Shown here piece after piece: positions 46,813 to 55,810 of a DNA stretch of 64,000 bases (the first letter of the stretch is position 1; each line of letters starts with the position of its first letter). The DNA comes from Sphingomonas adhaesiva (lineage in GTDB: Bacteria; Pseudomonadota; Alphaproteobacteria; Sphingomonadales; Sphingomonadaceae). Location of the stretch: contig NZ_NWVC01000001.1 in NCBI RefSeq assembly GCF_002374855.1, positions 186,001 to 250,000 of the forward strand. The letters run 5' to 3'. Both the position numbers and the translations under genes were made by a program. The notes beneath the pieces are model-generated. The model was not told the DNA's origin, did no database searches, and was given only the letters and a program-made list of their open reading frames with translations.

Positions 46813-47340
46813 ATGCTGCGTTTTCTGGCCGCCGCGATGGCCGCGTTGTTCGTGTCGGCAACCCCCGCGCTGGCGAAGGACGAGGCGCCGTGCGCCGCCG
46901 GGATGGTGTGCGCCAGCAATCCGGCCACCGTCGCCGCGGCACTGGTGAAGCGCGGCTATCAGGGGCTGCCCGGCAAAGACCAGACCGGCGATCCTCAGGT
47001 GGAAAGCGCCACGGACGGCTATTCCTACACCATCTTCTTCTACGGTTGCGAACAGGCGAAGCAGTGCGATTCGCTGCAATTCTACGCCTCGTTCAAGAAC
47101 CCGGGCGGGATCGACGCCGCCGCGGTGAACGACTGGAACTCGCGCAAGCGCTTTTCGCAGATGGCGCTGGAGAAGAACGGCGCGGTCGTCCTGCGCTATG
47201 ACGTCGCGACGATCGGCGGGCTGAACGCCACCAACTTCGCCGACGTGATCGACTGGTGGGCCACGATGGTCGGTTCGATCGACGATTTCTTCGACGAGCA
47301 CAAGGCGCCGGCCGCGGGGGCGAAGAAGCCCGCCGCCTGA
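46813..47340 (+). CDS. YbjN-domain periplasmic protein
   Basis: A 175-residue secreted protein. Signal peptide MLRFLAAAMAALFVSATPALA with cleavage before KDEA; then a YbjN-type domain (about 35-165) with ALVKRGYQGL, YSYTIFFYGC, DSLQFYASFKN and VNDWNSRKRFSQM. Family members are implicated in stress responses but the biochemical role is unknown. Long frames upstream of 46813 are not coding. It is divergent from the radical SAM gene. Confidence 0.85.
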   Translation: MLRFLAAAMAALFVSATPALAKDEAPCAAGMVCASNPATVAAALVKRGYQGLPGKDQTGDPQVESATDGYSYTIFFYGCEQAKQCDSLQFYASFKNPGGIDAAAVNDWNSRKRFSQMALEKNGAVVLRYDVATIGGLNATNFADVIDWWATMVGSIDDFFDEHKAPAAGAKKPAA

Positions 47341-47356
47341 CGCCCGGCGGCCTGCG

Positions 47357-47884
47357 TCAGCGTTCCAGCAGGCGCGGCATCAGCTCGACGAAATTGCAGG
47401 GGCGGTGGCGGCTGTCGAGCTGGTCCTTCAGGATGCCGTCCCACGCATCCTTCACCGCGCCGGTCGATCCGGGCAGCGCGAAGACATAGGTGCCGCGCGC
47501 GACGCAGGCGCAGGCGCGGCTCTGCACCGTCGACGTGCCGATCGTCTGGTAGCTGAGCCAGCGGAACAGCTCGCCGAACCCGGGGATCATCTTGTCGGCG
47601 ACGCGCTCGACCGCCTCCGGGGTCACGTCGCGCCCGGTCACGCCGGTACCGCCGGTGGTGATGATGCAATCGACCTGCGGATCGTCGATCCAGCGGTGCA
47701 GCAGCGCGACAATCGCATCGGCATCGTCACGCAGGATCGTGCGCTCCGCCAGCACGTGTCCCGCTTCGGTCAGCCGCGCGACCAGCGTATCGCCCGACCG
47801 GTCCTCCGCCAGCCCGCGCGTGTCGGACACGGTCAGCACCGCGATTCGGACGGAAAGGAACGGGCGGGTTTCGTCGATCGGCAT
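47357..47884 (-). CDS. moaB: molybdenum cofactor biosynthesis protein MoaB
   Basis: A 175-residue MoaB/Mog-type molybdopterin adenylyltransferase-fold protein. Key parts are [41 protein letters not shown], and [18 protein letters not shown]. The ATG at 47884 begins the family N-terminus; the frame upstream is part of the broken gene next door. No other mo genes are nearby. Confidence 0.96.
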   Translation of the reverse strand: MPIDETRPFLSVRIAVLTVSDTRGLAEDRSGDTLVARLTEAGHVLAERTILRDDADAIVALLHRWIDDPQVDCIITTGGTGVTGRDVTPEAVERVADKMIPGFGELFRWLSYQTIGTSTVQSRACACVARGTYVFALPGSTGAVKDAWDGILKDQLDSRHRPCNFVELMPRLLER

Positions 47885-47945
47885 CGCGCGACGATAGGCG
47901 AGCGGCGGCGCCGGGGCCAGTGCTGCCCGTGTCAGCCTCGGGCCG

Positions 47946-48461
47946 TCAGCCGGGGGTGCGGGCCGCCAGCAGCCGCCGCAACGCGGCGACATCGGCGACG
48001 TCGTGGATGTGGAAGTGATCGGGGACGCGGTCGCCATCCGCATCGATCCGCGCGCCGGTGCGCACCGACAGGTCGCCCGATCCGTCGCGGCGTTCGCGCG
48101 TGGTGATCGCGCCGAGCCGGTCGAGCGGGATCGATTCGATCTCGATGGTCCGCCCTCCACGCGGCGGATCAGCCGCCGGTCGGTCAGCGCATAGGCGGTG
48201 CGCCCCGCCCGGCGCATCAGCGCGAACGGACGCGCCAGCAGCCACAGGCCGACCAGCACGAAGGGCACGCCGAACAGCGGCATGACGATCCCCGCCACCA
48301 TGATGCCGCGCGCGACGCGACGATCCGGGGCGACCGCGCCATTATCTCCCGGAACAGCGCGAACGCCGTCCACGGGATGGCGAAGATCCCGATCGCGCGG
48401 GTGCCGCGCAGCGGGCGTGCCGGCGGATGCGCTCGCCGGGTTCCGGTTCGTGACGCGGCAT
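47946..48461 (-). pseudogene. frameshifted PH-domain/DUF membrane protein gene
   Basis: Protein-like segments occur in different frames in the right order. The N-terminal [17 protein letters not shown] starts at 48461; [20 protein letters not shown] is in a second frame; [20 protein letters not shown] and [18 protein letters not shown] in a third; [20 protein letters not shown] to the stop at 47946 in another. Together they resemble a small membrane protein with two membrane helices followed by a PH-like domain (the AYALTDRR motif). At least three shifts are needed, so it is most likely a decayed gene; assembly errors cannot be ruled out by eye. Confidence 0.65.
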
Positions 48462-48575
48462 CGCGCTCGTGGCCGGACGCGGTGGGTCCACACCCGCCAT
48501 CTTGTTGCGATAACGCGAATATCCGGTTGCACGGCGCCCGGTTCGCGCGGATGGCGGACGATGAAGGAGCGGATG

Positions 48576-48962
48576 ATGTTCGAGGAACCGGGCTTCGTCT
48601 TCGGCTATGATGCCGACGACGGTATCTTCACGATCACGCTGGCCGGCTTATGGACGATGGAGACGGTCGACCGCTATGTCGCGGCGACGCAGGCGCTGCG
48701 CGCCGCCGCGCCGCCGGGCGTCACCGCGGAACGGACGCTGGTCGACCTGCGGCAGGCGCAATTGCACGTGCGCGAAGTGGCGGAGGCGCTGAGCGTGTCG
48801 ATGCGGCGCGGTGCCGACGACATCCGCCGCACCGCCGTGGTCGTCCGATCCGCGCTGGACGCGCTGCAGGCCCGGCGGATCAGCCCCGCGCGCGAGACGC
48901 GGTCTTTCACCGATATCGCCGCGGCGCGCGCCTGGCTGATCGCACCCGACGACGCGGACTGA
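48576..48962 (+). CDS. STAS/SpoIIAA-like domain protein
   Basis: A 128-residue soluble protein, [34 protein letters not shown], with the alternating strand-helix pattern of SpoIIAA-like/STAS folds: [20 protein letters not shown] in the middle and [17 protein letters not shown] near the end. The ATG at 48576 is best placed behind AAGGAG (48564-48569); ATGs at 48561 and 48573 are alternatives. It is divergent from the pseudogene. Function unknown. Confidence 0.72.
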   Translation: MFEEPGFVFGYDADDGIFTITLAGLWTMETVDRYVAATQALRAAAPPGVTAERTLVDLRQAQLHVREVAEALSVSMRRGADDIRRTAVVVRSALDALQARRISPARETRSFTDIAAARAWLIAPDDAD

Positions 48963-49064
48963 AAGCTGCGGCGGGTGGGGTCGTTCAGCGCATCGGCCGG
49001 CGATCGGATGTCCGCTTCGGTGCCCGTCGCGAGCGTCTCCTAAACCTTGGCCAGGTGATCTTCC

Positions 49065-49281
49065 GTCATGCCACACCTGTTCCGGCATCCACAGTTCCAC
49101 CACGTAAAAAACCTGGCAGTTACAACAACATGGGGCTTGGCTTTCGCGGGGCCTTTGAAGAAGTCGGCACTCCCGCCGCTCCCCTCCGCCACCCCGGACT
49201 TGTTCCGGGGTCCACCGTGCCGCGACATCAGGCGCTTGCCCGTGCGCGGAAACGTGGATGCCGGAACAGGTCCGGCATGAC
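49065..49281. repeat. long composite repeat, copy B (inner part inverted relative to copy A)
   Basis: Ends GTCATGCCACACCTGTTCCG and ATGCCGGAACAGGTCCGGC then ATGAC as in copy A. Its centre (TTCGCGGGGCCTTTGAAGAA to CCCCTCCGCCACCCCGGAC) is the reverse complement of copy A's centre. A short AT-rich stretch (49105-49130) is extra. It sits in the 503-bp gap before the transglycosylase stop; the rest of the gap holds no recognisable gene, and ends with a run of 13 C (49444-49456). Confidence 0.85.
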
Positions 49282-49465
49282 GGGGTGGGTTTTGCAACGA
49301 TCCGGCCTTCGCCGGGCTGTCGGGTGTGGAGGCGCGAAAACCGACGTTCGCAGAGGTGTCGAACCAGTCGGGGTGATGGTCCTCCCGCGGTTCACGTCAG
49401 GCCAGGACGCTAGGAACCTGCCAGCCCCCCGACCGGCCCATCGCCCCCCCCCCCCCGCGCGATCC

Positions 49466-51283
49466 TCAATTGGTGCGCGTCGTCCCCTCCGGCGCGACGG
49501 TGGCGTTGACCGCCAGCGCGGTGCCGGTCGACGGCGCCTTGATCCGCACCGCGCTCGCGCCCGGCAGGCCGGGGAAGCGCGGCCACATACCCTGTGCCAG
49601 TGCGGACCGGCTGGGGCTTTGCGCCTTGCCGCCCTGCGCCTCGTACATCCAGTAGTTGCGCAGCACCGTCACCACATAGCCGCGCGTTTCCCAATACGGG
49701 ATGCTTTCGATGTACAGCAGCGGGTCGCCGTTGTCGCGGACCATGCCGTTCCATTCGCCGACCGGCTTGGGGCCGGCGTTATAGGCGGCGATCACCTTGG
49801 GCAGCAGCCCGCCGGTCAGCCCCATGTCGCGCAGCTTTTCGATATGGCGCTGGCCGATGTCGATATTGGTCGACGGCCGGGTCAGCGCGGCCTGATCCAC
49901 GGTCAGTCCTCGTTCGCGCATGTAATCGGTCGCGGCGGCGGGCATGATCTGCATCAGGCCATAGGCACCCGCGGGGCTACGCACCTTGGTGCGGAAGCCC
50001 GATTCCTGCAGCGTGTGGGCGTAGACCAGCGCCTTGTCGATCCGCCAGCCGGTGTCGGGCGTCCAGCTGGGCATCGGATAGCGCGTGTCGGGGGTGGCGG
50101 CGACGCCATTGGGCATGTTGTGCGCCAGCCATACGACGGTGGCGGGCAGGTCCAGCGTCTCGGTCAGGCGGATCAGGCTGCCGAATTCGGCGGGGTCGCC
50201 GATCCGCGCCTGGTGGCGGATCACCGCATCCGCGGCCTCGTTCTCGCCGATCTGCGACAGCGCGGCGGCGACGCGCACGTTGGGGCGGCGTTCCAGCCGC
50301 GCCCAGTCGCTGGTGACTCGCTGCGGCCGGATCCGCTCGATCTCCAGCCCCAGCGCCTGCCGCGCGAGCAGGCCGTAGAAGGTTTCCTTATATTGCGCCG
50401 CGGTCTTCAACCGCGCCTCGACCCGGTCGGGCCGGCCGCAGCGCATGTCGGCGCGCGCGGTCCAGTAGAGCGCGGTGGCGCGCAGGTCGACGTCGGTGGC
50501 GCGCGCGGCGACCGCCTCGAACCCCGGCTGGGTCGCGGCGCAATCGTCCTGCCGCCACGCCGCCAGCGCGCCGGTCCAGCGGCCGTGGATCGCCCAGTCG
50601 CCCGCGCCGTTCGCGGCCTTGTCCGCCATCTGGCGCGCCTGCGTGTCGAGGCCTTGCAGGAAATAGATCCAGGCGATGCGCGCCTGCCACTCGGTCTGCG
50701 CCTCCGGGGTCAGGCCGGGGGTCGCCTCCAGCAGCGCCTGCGCCTCGGCGCCCATGTCGCCCTTGATGAACGGCTGCATCTTCGTGGCGAGGTCGGCGGC
50801 GATCAGATCGCTCCTGGTCGCCTTGGCACGGGCGCGGACGGGGGCGCCGTCCTGCCAGATCAGCCGCTGCGCGACCGGCAGCACGGGCAGGCCGTCGACG
50901 ATCCCGCGCGCGCGAGCGATGCGCAGCAACGCCTCGCCCTGCGGCAGTTCGGGCGCCTCGGCCAGCAGCCGCAGGGCGGCATCGCCCGCCGTCTTGGGCG
51001 ATCCCTTGGCGGTATAGAGTTCGGCGCGGGCATAGGCGTGGAGCGGGCCCGGCGGCATCGCGTCCAGCGCGATCTGCGCGTCGGTCCAGCGCCCGTCACG
51101 CAGCGCGGCGAAGACGGTACGATAGCCGGTGGCCTGTTCGGCGGTCAGCTGCTCCGGAACGCCGGCACGCGCGGCCGTCGCGGCGGCGGCGGTCCCGCGC
51201 GCATTCGGTTCCGCGCTCGCCGCGGTGGCGGCAAGCGTGGCGGCGGCGGCCATCAGGCATCCGGCGATCATCCGGTTGGTCAC
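49466..51283 (-). CDS. soluble lytic transglycosylase (Slt70-like)
   Basis: A 605-residue periplasmic murein transglycosylase. GTG start (overlapping the UDG stop by 4 bp), signal peptide of about 25 residues (ACLM-like hydrophobic core ending ATAASA), an alpha-superhelical U-domain of TPR/SEL-like repeats (about 40-390), and the catalytic SLT domain with Glu427 in LQESGFRTKVRSPAGAYGLM and QIMPAA, then AAYNAGPKPV. Cleaves glycan strands with 1,6-anhydro formation. Confidence 0.94.
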   Translation of the reverse strand: MTNRMIAGCLMAAAATLAATAASAEPNARGTAAAATAARAGVPEQLTAEQATGYRTVFAALRDGRWTDAQIALDAMPPGPLHAYARAELYTAKGSPKTAGDAALRLLAEAPELPQGEALLRIARARGIVDGLPVLPVAQRLIWQDGAPVRARAKATRSDLIAADLATKMQPFIKGDMGAEAQALLEATPGLTPEAQTEWQARIAWIYFLQGLDTQARQMADKAANGAGDWAIHGRWTGALAAWRQDDCAATQPGFEAVAARATDVDLRATALYWTARADMRCGRPDRVEARLKTAAQYKETFYGLLARQALGLEIERIRPQRVTSDWARLERRPNVRVAAALSQIGENEAADAVIRHQARIGDPAEFGSLIRLTETLDLPATVVWLAHNMPNGVAATPDTRYPMPSWTPDTGWRIDKALVYAHTLQESGFRTKVRSPAGAYGLMQIMPAAATDYMRERGLTVDQAALTRPSTNIDIGQRHIEKLRDMGLTGGLLPKVIAAYNAGPKPVGEWNGMVRDNGDPLLYIESIPYWETRGYVVTVLRNYWMYEAQGGKAQSPSRSALAQGMWPRFPGLPGASAVRIKAPSTGTALAVNATVAPEGTTRTN

Positions 51284-52005
51284 GAACGCTGCTCCTGTGT
51301 GAGCATCAGCAGGTCTCTCCACGCCTCGGTCTTGGCGGCGGGCCGATCCAGCAGGAAGCGTGGATGGTGGGTCGCCACGACCTCGGTAACCGTGCCGTTT
51401 CTATGGTTAAGAGGGTGGTAACGTCCTCTGGCATCGGCAACGTTCATCGACAGGATCGCACGGCTCGCCGCATCGCCCATCGCCAGCAGCCGTTTCGGGG
51501 CGACCAGTTCGACATGATGCCGCGCGATCGTGCCCAGCCGCGCCTCGATATCGCGGGGGACGCGGCCGGTGGTCGGGCGGCGTGCGCAGACCGCCGCCAG
51601 CGCCACCTGCGCGCGGTCCAGCCCGATCGCGGCGAGCATCCGGTCGAACAGGCGGCCGACCGGCCCCTCCATCAGCACGTCGCGATCGTCGCGCTCCGGG
51701 CAGTCGACCAGGATCATCACCGTCGCCCCCGCCGGGCCGCTGGCGGCGATCGGCACGCCGCCCCAGTCGGCGTCGGGCGCGCCCTCGCCCAGCCGCCATG
51801 CCGCGAACGCCTCAAGGGTATCGGGCAGCACGTCTGGCGCCGGCGCGACCGTGGCGGGCGCGATCGCGGGCGTGGGCGCCGGGGGCGGCGCCTCCAGCCA
51901 GCGCAGCGGTTCGTCCGCCACCAGTACGTCGACGCCGGCGTCGCGCCACCAGTCGAGCGCGCTCGCCGCCGCTGCGGCCCAATCGAGATTCTGGTCTGCC
52001 CCCAT
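51280..52005 (-). CDS. uracil-DNA glycosylase superfamily protein, divergent type 4-like
   Basis: A 241-residue protein with a Pro/Ala-rich N-terminal part (about 1-80) and a UDG-like domain. Motif 1 of family 4 (GEAPG) is replaced by ILVDCPERDDRDVLMEGPVG; the next part LFDRMLAAIGLDRAQVALAAVCARRPTTGR fits; motif 2 is seen in THHPRFLLDRPAAK. Only two Cys are present (102 and 139), so the four-Cys iron-sulfur site of family 4 is missing. It overlaps the transglycosylase gene by 4 bp. Whether it still removes uracil is uncertain. Confidence 0.75.
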   Translation of the reverse strand: MGADQNLDWAAAAASALDWWRDAGVDVLVADEPLRWLEAPPPAPTPAIAPATVAPAPDVLPDTLEAFAAWRLGEGAPDADWGGVPIAASGPAGATVMILVDCPERDDRDVLMEGPVGRLFDRMLAAIGLDRAQVALAAVCARRPTTGRVPRDIEARLGTIARHHVELVAPKRLLAMGDAASRAILSMNVADARGRYHPLNHRNGTVTEVVATHHPRFLLDRPAAKTEAWRDLLMLTQEQRS

Positions 52006-52125
52006 CGTCTTTCCTATAGGATGCGCGGTTGACGCGAGGGTCAACTTGCTGGCACCGCGACACGGACAGGACGTTCCCCCGGTGCGACCAGCGCCGCCGT
52101 AACGGGACCGAGAGGAGAAGAGCAA

Positions 52126-53784
52126 GTGAGCGATCGCGAATCCATGCCCTATGACGTGGTGATCGTCGGCGCCGGCCCGGCCGGCCTGTCGGCGGCGATC
52201 CGCCTGAAACAGGCCGCCGCCGCGCGCGAGGCGGAGATTTCCGTCTGCGTCCTCGAAAAGGGGTCTGAGGTCGGCGCCCACATCCTGTCGGGCGCGACGA
52301 TCGACCCGCAGGCGCTGGACGAGCTGCTGCCCGACTGGCGCGACGACGGCTGCCCGCTGGCGGAGGTGCCGGTCACCAACAACCTCCACTGGGTGCTGAC
52401 GAAGAAGGGCAAGTTCAACCTGCCGCACCTGTGGACCCCGCCGTTCCTGCACAACAAGGGGACGTATACCGGATCGCTGGGCAATTTGTGCCGCTGGCTG
52501 GCGGGCAAGGCCGAGGAACTGGGTGTGGAGATCTTCCCCGGCTTCGCCGCGGCCGAGGTCTTGTTCAACGAGGACGGCAGCGTGAAGGGCGTCGCCACCG
52601 GCGACATGGGCGTCGCGCGCGACGGCACGCACAAGGGCGATTATCAGCCCGGGCTGGAGCTCCACGCCAAATACACCTTCTTTTCCGAGGGTTGCCGCGG
52701 GCACCTGTCAAAGGAGATGATGCGCATCTTCGATCTGCGCGCCGATTGCGATCCGCAGGTCTATGGCCTGGGCGTCAAGGAATTGTGGGATATCGACCCG
52801 GAGCTTCACCAGCCCGGCACCGTCATCCACACGCAGGGCTGGCCGCTCACCGAGCATGGCGCGAACGGTGGCGGCTGGATCTATCACCAGGCCAACGGGC
52901 AGGTGTCGATCGGCTTCGTGACGTGGCTGAACTACACCAACCCCTACGTCTCCCCGTTCCAGGAGATGCAGAAGTGGAAGACCCATCCGCAGGTCGCCGC
53001 GCTGCTGAAGGGCGGCAAGCGCGTCAGCTACGGCGCGCGCGCGATTTCCGATGGCGGGTACCAGTCGTTGCCCAAGCTGGTGTTCCCGGGCGGCGCGCTG
53101 ATCGGCGACAGCGCCGGCTTCCTCAACGTGCCGCGGATCAAGGGCACGCATACCGCGATGAAGAGCGGGATGATGGCCGCCGACGCCGCGGTCGAGGCGA
53201 TCGTGTCGCAGCGCCAGCATGACGAACTGACCGGCTATACCGCCGCCTACGACCAATCGTGGGTGAAGAAGGAACTGTCGATCGTCCGCAACGTCGTGCC
53301 GCTGGTGAAGAAATTCGGCGACTTCCTCGGCTCCGGGCTGGCGGGCATCACGATGTGGGCGGAATATCTGGGGCTGAAGATGCCGTTCACGCTGCATCAC
53401 CACCCGGATCACGAAACGCTGTGGCGCAAGGATCTGGTGCGCAAGATCGACTATCCCAAGCCCGATGGCGTGCTGACCTTCGACCGGCTGTCGTCGGTGT
53501 TCCTGTCGAACACCAACCATGAGGAGGACCAGCCGGTCCACCTGACGCTCAAGGACCCGTCGGTCCCGGTCGAATACGACCTGCCGATGTATGACGAACC
53601 CGCGCAGCGTTACTGCCCGGCGGGCGTGTACGAGATCGTCGGCGAGGATACGGGCGATCCCAAGTTCGTCATCAACGCGCAGAATTGCGTCCACTGCAAG
53701 ACCTGCGACATCAAGGACCCGACCCAGAACATCAACTGGGTGGTGCCCGAGGGCGGCGGGGGACCCAATTATCCCAATATGTAA
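52126..53784 (+). CDS. electron transfer flavoprotein-ubiquinone oxidoreductase
   Basis: A 552-residue ETF-QO passing electrons from ETF to the quinone pool at the inner membrane. FAD motif VIVGAGPAGLSAAIRL (11-26), the quinone/membrane region, and a C-terminal 4Fe-4S ferredoxin part with YCPAGVYE and NCVHCKTCDIKDP. GTG start behind GAGAGGAGAAGAG. It ends 13 bp before the TPR gene and supports fatty-acid and amino-acid oxidation. Confidence 0.97.
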   Translation: MSDRESMPYDVVIVGAGPAGLSAAIRLKQAAAAREAEISVCVLEKGSEVGAHILSGATIDPQALDELLPDWRDDGCPLAEVPVTNNLHWVLTKKGKFNLPHLWTPPFLHNKGTYTGSLGNLCRWLAGKAEELGVEIFPGFAAAEVLFNEDGSVKGVATGDMGVARDGTHKGDYQPGLELHAKYTFFSEGCRGHLSKEMMRIFDLRADCDPQVYGLGVKELWDIDPELHQPGTVIHTQGWPLTEHGANGGGWIYHQANGQVSIGFVTWLNYTNPYVSPFQEMQKWKTHPQVAALLKGGKRVSYGARAISDGGYQSLPKLVFPGGALIGDSAGFLNVPRIKGTHTAMKSGMMAADAAVEAIVSQRQHDELTGYTAAYDQSWVKKELSIVRNVVPLVKKFGDFLGSGLAGITMWAEYLGLKMPFTLHHHPDHETLWRKDLVRKIDYPKPDGVLTFDRLSSVFLSNTNHEEDQPVHLTLKDPSVPVEYDLPMYDEPAQRYCPAGVYEIVGEDTGDPKFVINAQNCVHCKTCDIKDPTQNINWVVPEGGGGPNYPNM

Positions 53785-53797
53785 GCGCCTGTTGTTG

Positions 53798-55390
53798 ATG
53801 CCCGGTGCGATGACGCTGGGGCTGGCCCTGGCGGCATCCCCGGCCGCGGCGACCGCCATGCCGGCGCCGACCCCCGGCCTCGACGCCTATCTGACCGCGC
53901 GCGTCGCCGACCGCGACGGCGCGGTGCAGCAGGCGGCGGCCGGCTATGCCGCCGCGCTGGCCGCATCGCCCGACAATCCGGTCGTGGCGCTGCGCGCCTA
54001 TCGCGAGGCGATCCGCGCCGGCGACCTCGATCTAGCGGATCGCGCCGCGGCGGTGCTGACCGCGCATCATGCGGCCCCGGTCGACGCCCCGCTGCTGGCG
54101 ATCGCGCGCGCGGCGGCTTCGGGCGATACGGCGGCGGCACGGCGCGCGCTGGCGGGGCTGGACGGCGGCCCGCTGCGCGTCCTGGTGCCCGCGCTCGACC
54201 GCTGGATCGCGGGGCGGGCCGGCGGCGCGGTGCCGGTCGACCCGGTCGCGCAGCGGTTCGCGCGCGAAAGCGACGCGCTGCTGCAATTGGGGCGTGGCGA
54301 TGTGACCGCGGGGATGGCGGCGATCGGCCCGCTGCTCGCCGCCGATCGCGCGGGGCCGGACCAGGCCGCGCAGGATCTGCGGCTCGCCGCCGCGCGGCTG
54401 CTGATCGGCCGCGGGCAGGACGGCGCGGCCCGCGCCGTGCTGGTGGGGGACGCATCGCCGGTCGCGGCACTCCGCGAACGGCCCCGCGGGCAGGGCGCGC
54501 GCCCGACGCTGGCGTTCGGCGTCGCCTATCTGTTCACGCGGATCGCATCCGATCTGTCGCCGGGGGAGCCGGGGCCGATCGGCTATGCGCTGATCCGCGG
54601 TGCGTTGCGCGCCGATCCCGGCGACGATCGTGCGCGCATCCTGCTGGCCGCGGCGCTGTCGAAGGACGATGCGGTCGATCGCGGCATCGCCGAACTGGCG
54701 ACGATCGGCCCCGACAGCATCCATGCCGCCAATGCGCGCGCGGGCAGGGTACAGCTGCTCGCGGCGAAGGGCGATACCGACGCGGCGCTGGCCGAAGCGC
54801 GCGTGCTGGCCGAGGCGCCGGGCGCGAGCGATGCCGATCGCCTGCGGCTTGCCGAGCTGTACCTGCGGTTCGACCGCCCGGCGGACGCCGCGGTCATCTA
54901 CCGCGCGCTGACGACGCGGGTCGGCGCGGTGCAGGACGGGACGATCTGGCTGCAATATGGCGCCGCGCTCGATCGCGCGGGACAGTGGCCGGAGGCGCGC
55001 GCGGCGCTGGAACGCGCGGTCGCGCTGGCGCCGGGCGATCCCATCGCGCTCAACTACCTGGGCTATGCGCTGGTCGAACACGGCGAACAGCCCGACACCG
55101 CGCAGGCGCTGCTGGAACGCGCCGCCGCGCTGAAGCCGGGGGACGCGGCGATCACCGATTCGCTCGGCTGGTCGCTGCTGCGCCGCGGCCAGGTGGCGCG
55201 CGCCATCCCGCTGATCGAACGCGCCGCTGCCGCCGACCCGGTCAATGCCGAGATCGCCGAGCATCTGGGCGACGCCTATTGGCGGGCCGGCCGCCGCTAC
55301 GAAGCCCGCTACGCCTGGACCGCCGCCCGCGTCTCCGCCCAGCCCCCCGCGACGGCGCGGCTGGAGGCGAAGATCGCGAACGGGCTGTAG
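53798..55390 (+). CDS. exported TPR-repeat protein
   Basis: A ~530-residue protein made of tetratricopeptide repeats after a signal peptide (MTLGLALAASPAAATA). Clear repeats are at the C-terminus, such as WLQYGAALDRAGQWPEARAA, LNYLGYALVEHGEQPDTAQA, TDSLGWSLLRRGQVARAIPL and EHLGDAYWRAGRRYEARYA. The ATG at 53798 is chosen; TTG codons just upstream (53792, 53795) would add a basic n-region (Lys-Arg-Leu), so the true start may be there. It follows ETF-QO by 13 bp. A scaffold role is inferred from the repeats only. Confidence 0.85.
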   Translation: MPGAMTLGLALAASPAAATAMPAPTPGLDAYLTARVADRDGAVQQAAAGYAAALAASPDNPVVALRAYREAIRAGDLDLADRAAAVLTAHHAAPVDAPLLAIARAAASGDTAAARRALAGLDGGPLRVLVPALDRWIAGRAGGAVPVDPVAQRFARESDALLQLGRGDVTAGMAAIGPLLAADRAGPDQAAQDLRLAAARLLIGRGQDGAARAVLVGDASPVAALRERPRGQGARPTLAFGVAYLFTRIASDLSPGEPGPIGYALIRGALRADPGDDRARILLAAALSKDDAVDRGIAELATIGPDSIHAANARAGRVQLLAAKGDTDAALAEARVLAEAPGASDADRLRLAELYLRFDRPADAAVIYRALTTRVGAVQDGTIWLQYGAALDRAGQWPEARAALERAVALAPGDPIALNYLGYALVEHGEQPDTAQALLERAAALKPGDAAITDSLGWSLLRRGQVARAIPLIERAAAADPVNAEIAEHLGDAYWRAGRRYEARYAWTAARVSAQPPATARLEAKIANGL

Positions 55391-55418
55391 GAGGCGCGAG
55401 AGCCGTCACCCCGGCAAA

Positions 55419-55438
55419 GGCGGGACCTTTGTCCCGCC
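55419..55438. terminator. 8-bp perfect hairpin after the TPR gene
   Basis: GGCGGGAC-CTTT-GTCCCGCC, 28 bp beyond the stop. It lacks a T-run, so it may only stabilise or pause the transcript. Confidence 0.4.
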
Positions 55439-55448
55439 GCGCCCCTCC

Positions 55449-55542
55449 GTCATGCCGGACCTGTTCCGGGGTCCATGGTGCCGCAAGAGGAGCGGCTGAG
55501 GCGTTTGCGGTGACATGGATGCCGGAACAGGTCCGGCATGAC
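55449..55542. repeat. short copy C of the GTCATGCCGGAC repeat
   Basis: A 94-bp inverted repeat with the same ends as copies A and B, but with only about 50 bp inside (GGTGCCGCAAGAGGAGCGGC and following). It resembles the two long copies with the central segment removed. Confidence 0.8.
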
Positions 55543-55664
55543 GGCGGCCCGCTAGGTAACGGCGATGCGCGGACGCGAAGCCCCTAAAGACGATGCCCCG
55601 CCGCGACAGCGGCCGTCATCGCTCCGGCGACCGGCGCGTCGCGGCGCCCGCCCTCCTCCGCGGG

Positions 55665-55762
55665 CTCCGCGCCTCCGCGTGAAAAACTTGTCACGCCGCC
55701 CGCGACACCGCAACCGGCACCCCCGCGCACAACCTCTTCGCGTCATCGCGTCTTCGCGCGAA
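55665..55762. repeat. decayed right arm of the TTCACGCGAAG element
   Basis: The inner module (CTCCGCGCCTCCGCGTGAA, 55665-55683) and outer module (55734-55762, ending GTCTTCGCGCGAA) occur in the same order and orientation as the right arm of 6195-6251, but 50 bp instead of 6 bp separate them. A poor trace of the left end (GGACGCGAAG...AAAGACG) is at 55571-55592. Between the TPR gene and ispE. Confidence 0.65.
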
Positions 55763-55810
55763 CCCCACGCCCACCTTGCCGATCCCGCCCCCGTGCCGCA
55801 CAGCGCGCGG

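Noticed and set aside
55565..55810. N-terminal extension of ispE to 55565
   Set aside because: The extra 82 residues are Arg/Pro-rich and come from the decayed repeat; the conserved IspE sequence starts right after the ATG at 55811.
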